Assembly (NCBI RefSeq): GCF_900112865.1
Contig: NZ_FONH01000001.1
Coordinates: forward strand, 558,001-622,000
Direction: 5' to 3'
DNA from: Dyella marensis
GTDB taxonomy: Bacteria; Pseudomonadota; Gammaproteobacteria; Xanthomonadales; Rhodanobacteraceae
DNA: 64,000 bases
In this document: piece by piece, positions 17,936 to 26,343 of the stretch
How the letters are laid out: every line of letters starts with the position of its first letter
Position numbering within the stretch: the first letter of the stretch is position 1
The notes under the pieces: generated by a model
Seen by the model: the letters and a program-made list of their open reading frames with translations, nothing else
What the model was told of the DNA's origin: nothing
The model's database searches: none
Translations under genes and position numbers: made by a program

Positions 17936-19639
17936 ATGCCTAGTGCTGCTTCTATCTCAATTAAGGAGACGCTTGCACTCCTTGATAATGAATTCAAAGG
18001 ACTGAGCGAGGGCATTGGGCGAGCTCAGTATGCTTTTTGGCTGGGCTCCGGAATATCCCGCGATCGGGTGATCGGACTCGACGGCGTCCTCGCGAAGCTC
18101 CTCGAGTTCCTGCGCATCCACACCACCGCAGCCGCTGATTGTAAGTATCGCGTGGCGCTGGAGAAAATTATCGCCATGGCGGCTCCCTCCGCAGACGAAC
18201 GAGCGAGGATTGACTTCTCTCAGCCGGTAGCGACCTGGCCGGACCTGAGCATAATCCTGAAACGTCTGTGGAATCAGTATTCGGCCGTACTCTCAACAGA
18301 TATCCCAGGTGAAAATCTCGACTATCTGTTATGGGTCGGCCTCGACTTCCCACACACCTTCAGCGCACAGCCCGCCGACGCCGAGCACTTAGCGATCGGC
18401 ATGCTGGCCCTTGAAGGTGTCGTAACGGAATTGGCTACTGCCAATTGGGATGGTCTTCTTGAAGCCGCCATGAAGGAACTCGGCCACAACGAGACCTTCT
18501 ATCAGATCACTGTAACCGGCGAGGAACTTCGCAATCCGGCTTCGGCCACCGTTCTCTACAAGTTCCATGGCTGTGCCCTGCGCGCGATCACCAACGAAGC
18601 TGAGTATCGTCCGCTACTCATCGCGCGTACGGCTCAGATCACCGGCTGGACTAGCAACGAAACGTTCAAGATCGTGCGTGACCAGCTTAGTGCCCTCCTT
18701 CAACGCAGCCGAACGCTCATGATCGGCATGTCGGCGCAAGATGAGGACATCAAACACCTCTTTGCGTCGGTAAACGCTCAGAAGGGTTGGAAATGGACCG
18801 ATCAGCCGACGCCCATCGTGTTCTCTGCCGACGAGCTTGGCGATGATCAAAAGAACGTTCTGATCGGAGCGTATGGCGAACCTGACTATGAGGGCCATCG
18901 AGTCGAAATCTGCGAAGCCGCGCGACTCAGAGCATACGCCAAACCCCTTTTACTCGGGTTGCTTCTCCATGTCCTCGCAGCCAAGTTGAAGATCCTCGCT
19001 AGTGATGCGATGGACGGTCATCTCGACCAGACAGCCCGGGACGCGATTGAGGGAGGGATTAAGACGCTTCGCGACCGCATAGCCGATGCCGGTAACTCCG
19101 ATCGTCTGGGCCTCGTACGTGCCATAGCCGCCGGACTTGCGCGCGCTCGCCATCAGTTGCAGAACGGAGTCAGCGACCCGGGGATACCATCCTATTTCCC
19201 GCTGGACGGTGATCCTACACACCGTATGAAGGACAAGTTGGCACTGAAAAGCTCGGGTCAACGAGAGGCAGCCGTTGCCCTAGGTTTGATCGGACTAGAG
19301 GAACAGGACGCAAACTGGGTTTGCTCCGTCGACGATCCGGTCGATGCGCGAACAGGCGCCTTGCGACTCACCTCACCCAACGCGAGTGCGCGCGTTATTT
19401 TTGCTGCCAATGACGATACGGTTACCAGTCTGCTCGACGTGGGTGCCTTCGATGAATCCGATGACGATGCCGTGGTCATTTGCTCCGGCCGCGTCTCAGA
19501 GCGACAACAACGCAGCCCCAGTGCCTCGATGCGCAGCGGTGCTCTTGGACCCAGATACGTTGCCTTTGGATCGATGCTCAGCGGCGTCTCGGATCTGGAC
19601 GAGCTACGCGCCCAATTTCGTGGAGAGGCGGGTTTATGA
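17936..19639 (+). CDS. SIR2-like domain protein, putative NADase effector of a Lamassu/ABC-3C-type defence module
   Basis: 567 aa, start at 17936 after the strong ribosome site GGGAGG; a longer frame to 17873 lacks one. Residues about 30-275 carry SIR2-fold motifs in order: FWLGSGIS (34-41, dinucleotide loop), ATANWDGLLEAA with Asn170-Trp171-Asp172 (catalytic Asn position), KFHG with His211, and LMIGMSAQDEDIK (261-273). This is the arrangement of defence-type SIR2 NADases (ThsA, DSR families), not of protein deacetylases with a zinc ribbon. The C-terminal 280 residues show no known domain. Its stop overlaps the next start (ATGA). NAD cleavage on invasion is inferred. Confidence 0.75.
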   Translation: MPSAASISIKETLALLDNEFKGLSEGIGRAQYAFWLGSGISRDRVIGLDGVLAKLLEFLRIHTTAAADCKYRVALEKIIAMAAPSADERARIDFSQPVATWPDLSIILKRLWNQYSAVLSTDIPGENLDYLLWVGLDFPHTFSAQPADAEHLAIGMLALEGVVTELATANWDGLLEAAMKELGHNETFYQITVTGEELRNPASATVLYKFHGCALRAITNEAEYRPLLIARTAQITGWTSNETFKIVRDQLSALLQRSRTLMIGMSAQDEDIKHLFASVNAQKGWKWTDQPTPIVFSADELGDDQKNVLIGAYGEPDYEGHRVEICEAARLRAYAKPLLLGLLLHVLAAKLKILASDAMDGHLDQTARDAIEGGIKTLRDRIADAGNSDRLGLVRAIAAGLARARHQLQNGVSDPGIPSYFPLDGDPTHRMKDKLALKSSGQREAAVALGLIGLEEQDANWVCSVDDPVDARTGALRLTSPNASARVIFAANDDTVTSLLDVGAFDESDDDAVVICSGRVSERQQRSPSASMRSGALGPRYVAFGSMLSGVSDLDELRAQFRGEAGL

Positions 19640-20223
19640 GCACAACCGACAACGTAGTCGATATTCTCGTTCGCGAGGGTGGCTATCGCATACTCCCGAA
19701 GCCCCTAAAGGTAGGCTCCATACCATTCGACTTCACGTACGCCCTTGTCGCCGGCAATCGGGCAAATGATCTTGTCATCATCATCGAACTTAAGGGCGAT
19801 ACCACCGATGATGGCGTGACCCGGAAGGTTATGGCACTTACTCGCGCACTCGACGTCATGCAATCAAAGCGGCCCGTAACGGCAGTTCTCACATCCGGAC
19901 AGCCGCTAGCCGAGACCGTCCGATCAATTGGCAAAGTCTGCCGTGTTTTACCGGTTGGCGCACCGACGGGTGCCGATGCTATGAGTGCGGTTCGGGACTG
20001 GCTTTCCGTTCTTCTACCACTCGCTCAACCGCCTGCTGTCGAAACGCTTCTCGATTGGCAGGCTGATCTGGGTACCGCCATCGCGGCATACAACAAGAAT
20101 GAGTTCGTTGACACAGTGATCAAAGCTTCGCAACGCGGCAAGGACAGTGTCGAAAAGGTCTTAGCCGATGCGATCACTCTATCAATTGACGCCGCACTCA
20201 ATGATGAGGGAGAGAGGAAATGA
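19636..20223 (+). CDS. Middle component of the three-gene module, possible PD-(D/E)XK-like fold
   Basis: 195 aa, coupled on both sides by ATGA overlaps. Position and size fit the small middle protein of Lamassu (LmuC-like) or ABC-3C systems. In addition, GSIPFDFTYALVAG (Asp32) followed by DLVIIIELKGD (Glu51, Lys53) has the spacing and strand character of the D...ExK core of restriction-endonuclease-like folds, and a helix with Lys/Arg follows (TRKVMALTRALDVM). No other domain is recognisable. Whether it is a nuclease, a degenerate nuclease-fold adaptor or a pure structural subunit cannot be decided from sequence. Confidence 0.6.
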   Translation: MSTTDNVVDILVREGGYRILPKPLKVGSIPFDFTYALVAGNRANDLVIIIELKGDTTDDGVTRKVMALTRALDVMQSKRPVTAVLTSGQPLAETVRSIGKVCRVLPVGAPTGADAMSAVRDWLSVLLPLAQPPAVETLLDWQADLGTAIAAYNKNEFVDTVIKASQRGKDSVEKVLADAITLSIDAALNDEGERK

Positions 20224-22670
20224 ACGGAGCTCGACTTAAAAATCTCGTCATTGAGAACTTCCGCAGCCTTCGCGGCAAGATCGTTGTGCCTCTCGATGCC
20301 CAAGTCGTGCTGATCCATGGCACCAACGGCATGGGTAAGACGAGCATCCTGTCGGCAATCGAACTCGGACTTACGGGCAAGATCGCGCACCTTGCGACCG
20401 AAGGATCGAGCTATCGTTCCTACCTTACGACCCTCGGCGCTGAAAACGGCTCGATCTCAATCACCACGACCGCCTCTATCAGCGAACAGGCCATCGCGAC
20501 CGGAACACTTACTTTTTCCGACACCACGTTCCTCCCGAAGCCCCTACTGAATGTCGACGATTCCCGGTTCTTCGCGGAACGATGCTATCTGCCGCAAGCG
20601 ACTCTGAGCCGGCTACTCGAAATCTATGATGACCAGAAGGCGGGCAAGACCTCGCCATTGACCCTGTTTGTCAAGGAGCTCCTCGGCCTCGATCCGATCG
20701 ACGCCCTGGTCGATGGCCTCGACCACGCCTTCAACGTGACACGAGTGCGCAAACTGGTGCCCGAGTACCGTCGCCTTGAGGAAATCAAGAACTTCTTGAA
20801 GGATGAGATCGTTAGAAAAGAGCAGTCGATTGATAGAGCAAGTAAAGCAGCCAACGAGCGACTCGGCCGCCTCAATGAAATCCTCTCTCTGATCGACGAT
20901 GGATCGGCAATAACCGTCACGGAGAGCGCCGACCTAGGTCAATTGAAGGCTTTGCTCGAAGCTGCCCGTGACGGGGATAGACAACTCGTGGCACTCAGTC
21001 GAACGCGCTCAGAATTACGCGGACTGAGCGAAAGATGGCGAGATCTGCCACCGCAAGACTCAAGCCACGATCAGGCTACCAGAGAGAGGGCTGATCGGAC
21101 TGCGAGCGACGCGCTTGTCGCCTGGCAGATCGATCGCGGCGACGCGCTTCAAAGCGCAATCGATGCGGCCCTCTCCCATTTCACCGACATCCCCTCGCTT
21201 CAGGACAGTCCCGAACAAAGTAGATCCGATGCGGAGCGACGCGCGCGGGCGGAGGCGGATCGTTGCGAGCGTCTGCTCGCAACACACGTTGCCGCCAGCG
21301 AACGCATGGAGGCTTTGAACGTGATCGTACAGCGCGCATCCACGCGAATCGACGAACTCAACCAAGATTTATCCGGAGCGGTTGAAGACGCAAAAGCGCT
21401 CGCGAACGCGCTCGCTGGCGTGACCCCCTACATCAAAGGCGAAACATGTCCTGTCTGCTCCCGGAACTATGCAGAGATGGATGCTGGATCACTCTCAGCC
21501 CATGTTGCCACCAAGATCGCCTCGCTCAGCAACGAAGCCGGGCGTCTCCAGGCGATGGCTGCGGTACGCGCTGAGGAAATTGCGCGACTTGCCTCCGCGA
21601 AACGTGATCTCCTCAGCGCCGCTAACGGCCTGCTTTCTTTGGAAGCTATTGCGGAGCTAACAGTTCGACAGGCTCAATTGACAGATATGGCACATCGCCT
21701 ATCGAGACTGAAGGACGACGCCGCGGAAGGAAGCCGACTGATGATTGATCTGGCGATCGCTCGGCAGGCCGTCATAACGGCTCGCCGACGGGACGAGCAA
21801 TCTCAATCACTACTTCCCGAAATCGATACCCTAGTTCAGTCCATCCTGCACTGCCCCACCAGCAGTTTTGAGAGCATCGACCTCGCACTGACCAATGCCC
21901 TTAAGGTCCTTGAGGAGCGCATCACCGCCGCCGAGCGCGTCACATCCGACAGGATCAAAGCAGGCTCTGAGATCGATTTGCGCATTAGCGACCTCGCACA
22001 TATTGACGCCCTTCGAACGGAATGTGAAAAAGCGCGGACTCGCCTCCAATCAGTGAACGACGCATTCAAACAAACAGATGTCACGCGCAAGTATGCAAAG
22101 ACCGTCTCCGAGGCCGCCGAGGGCGTACGCTCTGACATCGTGAAGAAGGTGTTCAACACCGGGCTCAACAAGGTTTGGCGCGATCTGTTCGTACGCTTGG
22201 CTCCATCGGAGCAGTTCGTTCCCGCATTTCGTCTGCCACTTGGTAATGGCGGAAAGGTCGACGCGGTTCTCGAGACGCTCCATCGAAGCGGGGTAGCTTC
22301 CGGATCCCCCGGCGCGATGCTGAGCCAAGGCAATCTCAACACAGCGGCGTTAACCCTCTTTCTTGCTCTCCATCTATCAGTGCCAGTACGCACCCCATGG
22401 TTGATCTTGGACGATCCCGTCCAATCAATGGACGATGTACATATTGCACAGTTTGCCGCGTTGCTTCGCTCACTTTCCAAAGGCATGAATCGGCAGGTAG
22501 TGATCGCTGTACACGAGCGCTCCCTATTCGACTACCTCTCCCTTGAGCTTAGTCCCGCGTTCCCCGGCGACAGTCTAATTACCATCGAAATTGCCCGGAG
22601 CTTCGCTGGTGAGGCGATCGCGACACCACGTGCATTTGCGTTTAAGGACGATCGGGCGATCGCCGCCTAA
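20220..22670 (+). CDS. SMC/Rad50-like AAA ATPase with zinc hook (LmuB-like)
   Basis: 816 aa. N-terminal ABC half: LVIENFRSLRG and Walker A GTNGMGKT (34-41). Two coiled-coil arms of roughly 200 residues flank a zinc-hook motif C-P-V-C at 410-413. C-terminal half: ABC signature LSQGNLNTAALTLFLAL beginning at about 701, Walker B WLILDDPVQSMD at about 727-738 and a D/H-loop AVHERSLFDYL. The arms are much shorter than in true SMC or Rad50, as in LmuB/RecF/RloC-type defence ATPases. It probably senses foreign DNA ends or structures and controls the two upstream products; this is inferred from family architecture. Confidence 0.8.
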   Translation: MNGARLKNLVIENFRSLRGKIVVPLDAQVVLIHGTNGMGKTSILSAIELGLTGKIAHLATEGSSYRSYLTTLGAENGSISITTTASISEQAIATGTLTFSDTTFLPKPLLNVDDSRFFAERCYLPQATLSRLLEIYDDQKAGKTSPLTLFVKELLGLDPIDALVDGLDHAFNVTRVRKLVPEYRRLEEIKNFLKDEIVRKEQSIDRASKAANERLGRLNEILSLIDDGSAITVTESADLGQLKALLEAARDGDRQLVALSRTRSELRGLSERWRDLPPQDSSHDQATRERADRTASDALVAWQIDRGDALQSAIDAALSHFTDIPSLQDSPEQSRSDAERRARAEADRCERLLATHVAASERMEALNVIVQRASTRIDELNQDLSGAVEDAKALANALAGVTPYIKGETCPVCSRNYAEMDAGSLSAHVATKIASLSNEAGRLQAMAAVRAEEIARLASAKRDLLSAANGLLSLEAIAELTVRQAQLTDMAHRLSRLKDDAAEGSRLMIDLAIARQAVITARRRDEQSQSLLPEIDTLVQSILHCPTSSFESIDLALTNALKVLEERITAAERVTSDRIKAGSEIDLRISDLAHIDALRTECEKARTRLQSVNDAFKQTDVTRKYAKTVSEAAEGVRSDIVKKVFNTGLNKVWRDLFVRLAPSEQFVPAFRLPLGNGGKVDAVLETLHRSGVASGSPGAMLSQGNLNTAALTLFLALHLSVPVRTPWLILDDPVQSMDDVHIAQFAALLRSLSKGMNRQVVIAVHERSLFDYLSLELSPAFPGDSLITIEIARSFAGEAIATPRAFAFKDDRAIAA

Positions 22671-23063
22671 GGTATCGGCAGATCACGTCCGGCACTGGGA
22701 AGATCGTTGTGATCGTTTCGTGGAGGCAACTGCGACACGCGCGGCGGGTCAATTCGCCAGATCCTCACGCATCTCGCAGCATCAGCACCACCTTTAGGCG
22801 TCGACGCGTCCTGTTAAGCGAGGGATCAAGCGCTCTCACCTTTGCTGGCTACAGCTTCTAGTAGGGGCTGTCGGCGGGCTGGCCAGCAGCATTGGTCCAC
22901 ATGTCATCGGGGAGCGAGCGATCGCGAAGACATATCGGGTCATGGTCCGCATACGCACATAGGGGACGAGAGCACTTATCCGGTACTGCCACTCAGTGCC
23001 GCAGATGCACACCTTCCGGGACCGATGAAAACTTACATGCGACCATCGCTCAGAACGGCCGGT
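22671..23063. other. Intergenic stretch in accessory region
   Basis: No open frame here has recognisable protein character, and no tRNA, repeat or terminator was seen. Several short frames run on the plus strand but read like shadows. It may hold remnants of a decayed gene. Confidence 0.3.
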
Positions 23064-23540
23064 CTACGAAGAATGCACGCAACCACTCAGCAAATATTGC
23101 TTGGGCGCATCCATCACGTCCTTGGCAGAAATGACGGCGCTAATGGCCTCGCAATGCGCTCTGAGCGGAATACCTTGGGGAATCACCAAAGGGTGTCCAT
23201 CAGGAGAGGTTCGATTGAGAATTACCCAGACCCTTGTTGCCGCCGCATCGGTCCCGGTGACGCCCAAGACATCCAGTCCCGATCCATTGACGTTCTCCTT
23301 CAAGATCGGATTTGGCTCCTTGCTGCCGCGGTTGTCGAATTCCACACCTTGCAGGACGGCGTAGTAATCCTTGGTGCCCAGTTCTCCGCGGCTGAAGTAA
23401 CCAGCGAGCGCAAGGTAGAGCCCACCTGCGCCAATCACTAGAACCAGGAGAATTGCTGCGCCGTACATCCAGGCGCTGCTCGTCTGTGCTTCGTTGTTCA
23501 AGAGGTGGCCCTCAGTCAGTTCGTCTTGAGCTGTTGGCAT
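23064..23540 (-). CDS. Hypothetical membrane-anchored protein
   Basis: 158 aa. A hydrophilic N-terminus of about 22 residues is followed by one clear transmembrane segment (about 23-46, SSAWMYGAAILLVLVIGAGGLYLALAG) and a soluble domain of about 110 residues, probably periplasmic, with two cysteines near the end. No family is recognised. The distinct hydrophobic helix supports a real gene over the overlapping plus-strand frame. The ribosome site before the ATG at 23540 is weak. Confidence 0.5.
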   Translation of the reverse strand: MPTAQDELTEGHLLNNEAQTSSAWMYGAAILLVLVIGAGGLYLALAGYFSRGELGTKDYYAVLQGVEFDNRGSKEPNPILKENVNGSGLDVLGVTGTDAAATRVWVILNRTSPDGHPLVIPQGIPLRAHCEAISAVISAKDVMDAPKQYLLSGCVHSS

Positions 23541-24125
23541 TCGGACTACACCGAAATGCTGCTCTCAATCGACGCAACCTCGCTGTTTTGCCGCGCAACC
23601 CACCCCCACGCAGGCAATCCCCTACAGACAACCTCTGGTTGCTTTGATAATTTTCTTCGCGTTGCCCGCGCTGTTGCCGAAGACGCGTTGCGGGCAACCA
23701 TGGCAGCAATGCTGTGAGAGCGCGGGCCAAGGGTGCAGCGAACACCCCTGACCCGCTAACCATCACCAACTGTACGAGAGTCGATCATGGCTACCCCAGA
23801 TCATACGGCACGCACGCGCTCGCCGATCCCCTCGGCGACCTCCTCACCGCACATTCGGGCTGTCCGACGATCCAGCGGACACGATTGAAGAACCGCGGTT
23901 CAAGCGCTTTCGTAAGAATCATCTGAGCCGTATCTACCCGGCACGTCGCACTGTGCGACGGCGAAAGCCGCTGACACCGCACACCACTTCCTCCATCAAG
24001 CCGCCCGGGCCCAGCCTTGGGCCACTGGTGAACCTCGAGTCCGTGTGGTCGCGGCACGCCGTGCTGTCTGGCGACGTGCCGTTCTCGGAGCGAGGGCGCG
24101 GCGCCTTTTCAGCAAGGAGTTGCTT
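23541..24125. other. Gene-poor stretch with a hairpin
   Basis: No coding region can be supported. The only clear structure is an inverted repeat with perfect 9-bp arms GTTGCCCGC (23661-23669) and GCGGGCAAC (23690-23698) around a 20-base loop; it has no T-tract, so a terminator call is not made. Confidence 0.4.
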
Positions 24126-24428
24126 ATGAATATCCACGGCGAGCCCTGGATGACCCGTCACGTGCACTACTTTTCCGATCCCGACGCGGGGCCGGATGCG
24201 ATGTTGAACGATGCCACCGAGTGGTTGAAGTACGCCCATACTTCGATCCAGTTCCTCGCCGAGCTGGTCCACGAACGCGGCAGCCCGGATGCACAACGGT
24301 TGCCGATCATGCTGGATGGCATCGCGGCGTTCATCGAGATGGGGACGCGCTGCGTGGAGCAGGCGCATGGGCGGATGCAGTGGCAGCAGGTGCGGGATGA
24401 GGCGGAGAGGTCCGCGGCGGGGGTGTAG
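24126..24428 (+). CDS. Small DUF3077-like protein
   Basis: 100 aa, start chosen at 24126 because AAGGAG lies 7 bases upstream; the open frame extends to 24045 without a site. The central part (AMLNDATEWLKYAHTSIQFLAELVHERG...MLDGIAAFIEMGTRCVEQA) has the two-helix layout of short DUF3077/DUF6124-type proteins common in Pseudomonas and Xanthomonadales, whose function is unknown. It is isolated, with no operon partner. Confidence 0.65.
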   Translation: MNIHGEPWMTRHVHYFSDPDAGPDAMLNDATEWLKYAHTSIQFLAELVHERGSPDAQRLPIMLDGIAAFIEMGTRCVEQAHGRMQWQQVRDEAERSAAGV

Positions 24429-24517
24429 TTCGAGCGCCCGGCGTCGATGCCTCGTTCCGTAGTTCTGGATGAGGAGCGGAGGTCGGACATCTCCGCTCCA
24501 TGCTCCCCTGGGGTGGC

Positions 24518-24541
24518 AAGGGCGGCCCTCAGGCCGCCCTT
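24518..24541. terminator. GC-rich hairpin between convergent small genes
   Basis: Perfect 10-bp arms AAGGGCGGCC and GGCCGCCCTT around a four-base loop, six bases beyond the stop of the minus-strand gene and 90 bases after the plus-strand gene. There is no T-tract, so termination is plausible but not certain. Confidence 0.5.
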
Positions 24542-24547
24542 GGAAGA

Positions 24548-24739
24548 TCAGCGATTCTTGTGACTCTGCTCGCCAGCCTTGACGTGCTGCTCGTGGCTGC
24601 CGCCGCGCTGCTCGCTCGAACCTGCCTGCTTGCTCTGATCCTGGCTTTGGTTCTTATGGCTTTGCTCGCCTGCCTTGACGTGCTGCTCGTGCGAAGCGCG
24701 GTCGCCGCCGCGATTACTGGTATTGCCTGTGTTAGCCAT
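24548..24739 (-). CDS. Small hydrophilic protein with duplicated SHEQHVKAGEQSHKN repeat
   Basis: 63 aa, start at 24739 preceded by GAGGAT. The protein is built of two near-identical 15-residue repeats, SHEQHVKAGEQSHKN, at about 16-30 and 48-62, separated by a Gln/Ser/Gly-rich linker (QSQDQSKQAGSSEQRGG). It is extremely hydrophilic and probably disordered. It recalls general-stress proteins of the KGG/GsiB kind in composition, but the repeat is not the KGG motif. The upstream extension of the frame runs through an intergenic palindromic repeat and is not coding. Confidence 0.65.
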   Translation of the reverse strand: MANTGNTSNRGGDRASHEQHVKAGEQSHKNQSQDQSKQAGSSEQRGGSHEQHVKAGEQSHKNR

Positions 24740-24952
24740 GATGAGATCCTCAAGTCGATGTATCGGAATGCGGGTCATCAAACGCTGCGCCCGCGAGATC
24801 CACTTTCGCGCCTGGGACCTGCACGCGACGTCGGTCGCGCATGAAAGAAGCTTGCATCTTGGTGAGGAGGCTCTTGCACGGAATGCCAGTAGCTTGGGCC
24901 ACCGCGGTGCCGGTTCTCTTCGAGACGGGGGCGCATCGACCATAGCCAGCTC

Positions 24953-25050
24953 GTCATTCCGGCGCAGGCCGGAATCCAGTTTCGACGTGGGTCGGTGGTC
25001 GCGACAACCCGACGATATCGGCACTGGATTTCGGCCTGCGCCGGAATGAC
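24953..25050. repeat. Inverted pair of a 28-bp dispersed repeat (copy 1)
   Basis: A 28-base unit at 24953-24980 (core CATTCCGGCGCAGGCCGGAA, itself an interrupted palindrome) recurs in inverted orientation at 25023-25050, with 42 bases between. The same unit pair is at 56988-57109. Translations of such repeats give the frequently misannotated HSGAGRNP / SGLRRNDE peptides. It lies in the 434-base gap 24740-25173, in which nothing else was seen. Confidence 0.9.
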
Positions 25051-25173
25051 GGCAAAAAGCGTTACGCGGCGGCGATGGCGCTACAGCCTTAAGCAAGCTT
25101 AAAGAAACAGACTTTTCCTAAGGACATACTGAGTTTCCGCCGCCAGAATCGAACGGATGAGGAGGAAGCGGCG

Positions 25174-25413
25174 ATGAATACGAGCATAGACAAACCATTC
25201 ACGTTTCACGATGACCTGAGCGATTCCGCGCTCGCCGTCGGCATCGCGATGCACCTGGATGCGGCAATATCCCTGCTGCCGGAAACTCATGAGGCGGCTG
25301 AATCCCTGCGTTGCGCACGGCGGGCTGCCTTGAAACTGGTGCGGCGCCTGCAGGAACGCACGCGCGCCGCCGGCGCAAGCGAGTCCGCTGCCCTGGAACA
25401 CGATCCCGCGTGA
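25174..25413 (+). CDS. Small hypothetical protein
   Basis: 79 aa, start at 25174 preceded by a strong GGAGGAAG at 25161-25168. Mostly helical, with no membrane segment or signal (LSDSALAVGIAMHLDAAISLLPETHEAAESLRCARRAALKLVRRLQERT). No family recognised. The ribosome site and helix amphipathicity support coding, but GC-rich DNA gives many false frames. Confidence 0.5.
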   Translation: MNTSIDKPFTFHDDLSDSALAVGIAMHLDAAISLLPETHEAAESLRCARRAALKLVRRLQERTRAAGASESAALEHDPA

Positions 25414-25456
25414 TCGACTCGCTGCGTAGCGGCCTCAGACGCACGCAGCGCCGCGC

Positions 25457-25909
25457 TCACTCCGCGATGCGCGTCGTCTGGACGTTGACCACGCGCCACA
25501 CGCTGCCTTCCTTCACATACGTGTCCGTATATCGATAGTGGCTGCGGAACGGCTTGCCCTGGTAGGTGCCGTGCATGTCGGTGCGACCGTTGATCAGCGC
25601 GGTATTGCCGTAGAGGCGAATCTTGAAGTCCTCGACCGTGTAGGGCTCGATCACCAGGTCGGGTGAGGTGAGATTCTGCAGGAACTGTGCTTTGTCCGCG
25701 GTGCTGCCGTCGCTGCCGATCTGAAAAAACGTGTCGGACATGTTCTTTGCAATCGCCTGCTTATCCTTTTTCACGATCGCCACGTCCCAGGCATCGGCCT
25801 GAGCCTTCAGCGCCGCGTGCAGGCCAGCGTCGGACGAGTCTTTTGCGAAACCAGGCAACGTAGCCAGCAGAAGCAGCAGGGATATCGAAGCGGTTCTTGG
25901 CATGATCAT
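25457..25909 (-). CDS. Secreted NTF2-like / SnoaL-type (DUF4440) protein
   Basis: 150 aa with a Sec signal peptide (MPRTASISLLLLLATLPGFAK, cleavage around residue 23). The mature part has the cone-shaped NTF2-like sequence pattern: ALKAQADAWDVAIVKKDKQAIAKNMSDTFFQIGSDG, a middle strand block and the end SVWRVVNVQTTRIA. Members of this fold are ligand-binding or enzyme proteins of varied function; none can be chosen here. GGGGGAG precedes the start. Confidence 0.75.
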   Translation of the reverse strand: MIMPRTASISLLLLLATLPGFAKDSSDAGLHAALKAQADAWDVAIVKKDKQAIAKNMSDTFFQIGSDGSTADKAQFLQNLTSPDLVIEPYTVEDFKIRLYGNTALINGRTDMHGTYQGKPFRSHYRYTDTYVKEGSVWRVVNVQTTRIAE

Positions 25910-25994
25910 CGGTCACTCCCCCTCAGAATGTTCAACGAGCTTACTGGAAGGGATGGAGGCGCCTGAAGTACCTATCCCAGCCCCGCACGCCGAC

Positions 25995-26020
25995 AAAAAA
26001 GCCCGGCGTCATGCCGGGCT
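25995..26020 (-). terminator. Intrinsic terminator of the DUF3606 gene
   Basis: Arms GCCCGGC and GCCGGGC around GTCAT. On the minus strand they are followed by six U residues (plus-strand AAAAAA at 25995-26000), 25 bases beyond the DUF3606 stop. Confidence 0.85.
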
Positions 26021-26045
26021 TCTCAACCGAACAAAACGGCCGCCA

Positions 26046-26222
26046 CTATTTACCGAAGTATTGGCGCACGGACGCCGAAGACACTCCGACCAGTTTCACC
26101 GCCGCCCGCAGTTCGTCCGGCGTGCAGCCGAATGCCTTGCACCAGTAGCGAACCTCCCATTCCTCGTGCACGTTCACCTTGGCCGCATCCTGCGGACCGC
26201 GCTTGCTCAGATCGTCAGACAT
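26046..26222 (-). CDS. DUF3606 domain-containing protein
   Basis: 58 aa, start at 26222 with GGGGAG upstream. The sequence from VNVHEEWEVRYWCKAFGCTPDELRAAVKLVGVSSASVRQYF matches DUF3606, a short soluble family often found near mobile or stress genes and of unknown function. A longer frame upstream in the same register lacks a ribosome site. It has its own terminator. Confidence 0.8.
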   Translation of the reverse strand: MSDDLSKRGPQDAAKVNVHEEWEVRYWCKAFGCTPDELRAAVKLVGVSSASVRQYFGK

Positions 26223-26343
26223 GGCTCTCCCCGATCGCTGATAGCCCTGTCGACAACGCGATGCACATACCGCGCGCCCAGAGCCGGTCGCAGTGTTCGG
26301 CGCCAGCCCTGCCCGCGTCTTTAGATTAAATACGAAAATGCGC

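Noticed and set aside
22842-23441. 199-codon plus-strand frame overlapping the membrane protein gene
   Set aside because: No hydrophobic or domain pattern; the minus-strand frame has a clear transmembrane helix and better protein character.
24740-25096. N-terminal extension of the small repeat protein with HSGAGRNPV and SGLRRNDE peptides
   Set aside because: The peptides are translations of the inverted 28-bp intergenic repeat; a good ribosome site exists only before the start at 24739.
17254-25173. attL/attR direct repeats from the tRNA-Leu 3' end
   Set aside because: The tRNA 3' sequence was looked for by eye through the accessory region and no second copy was found.
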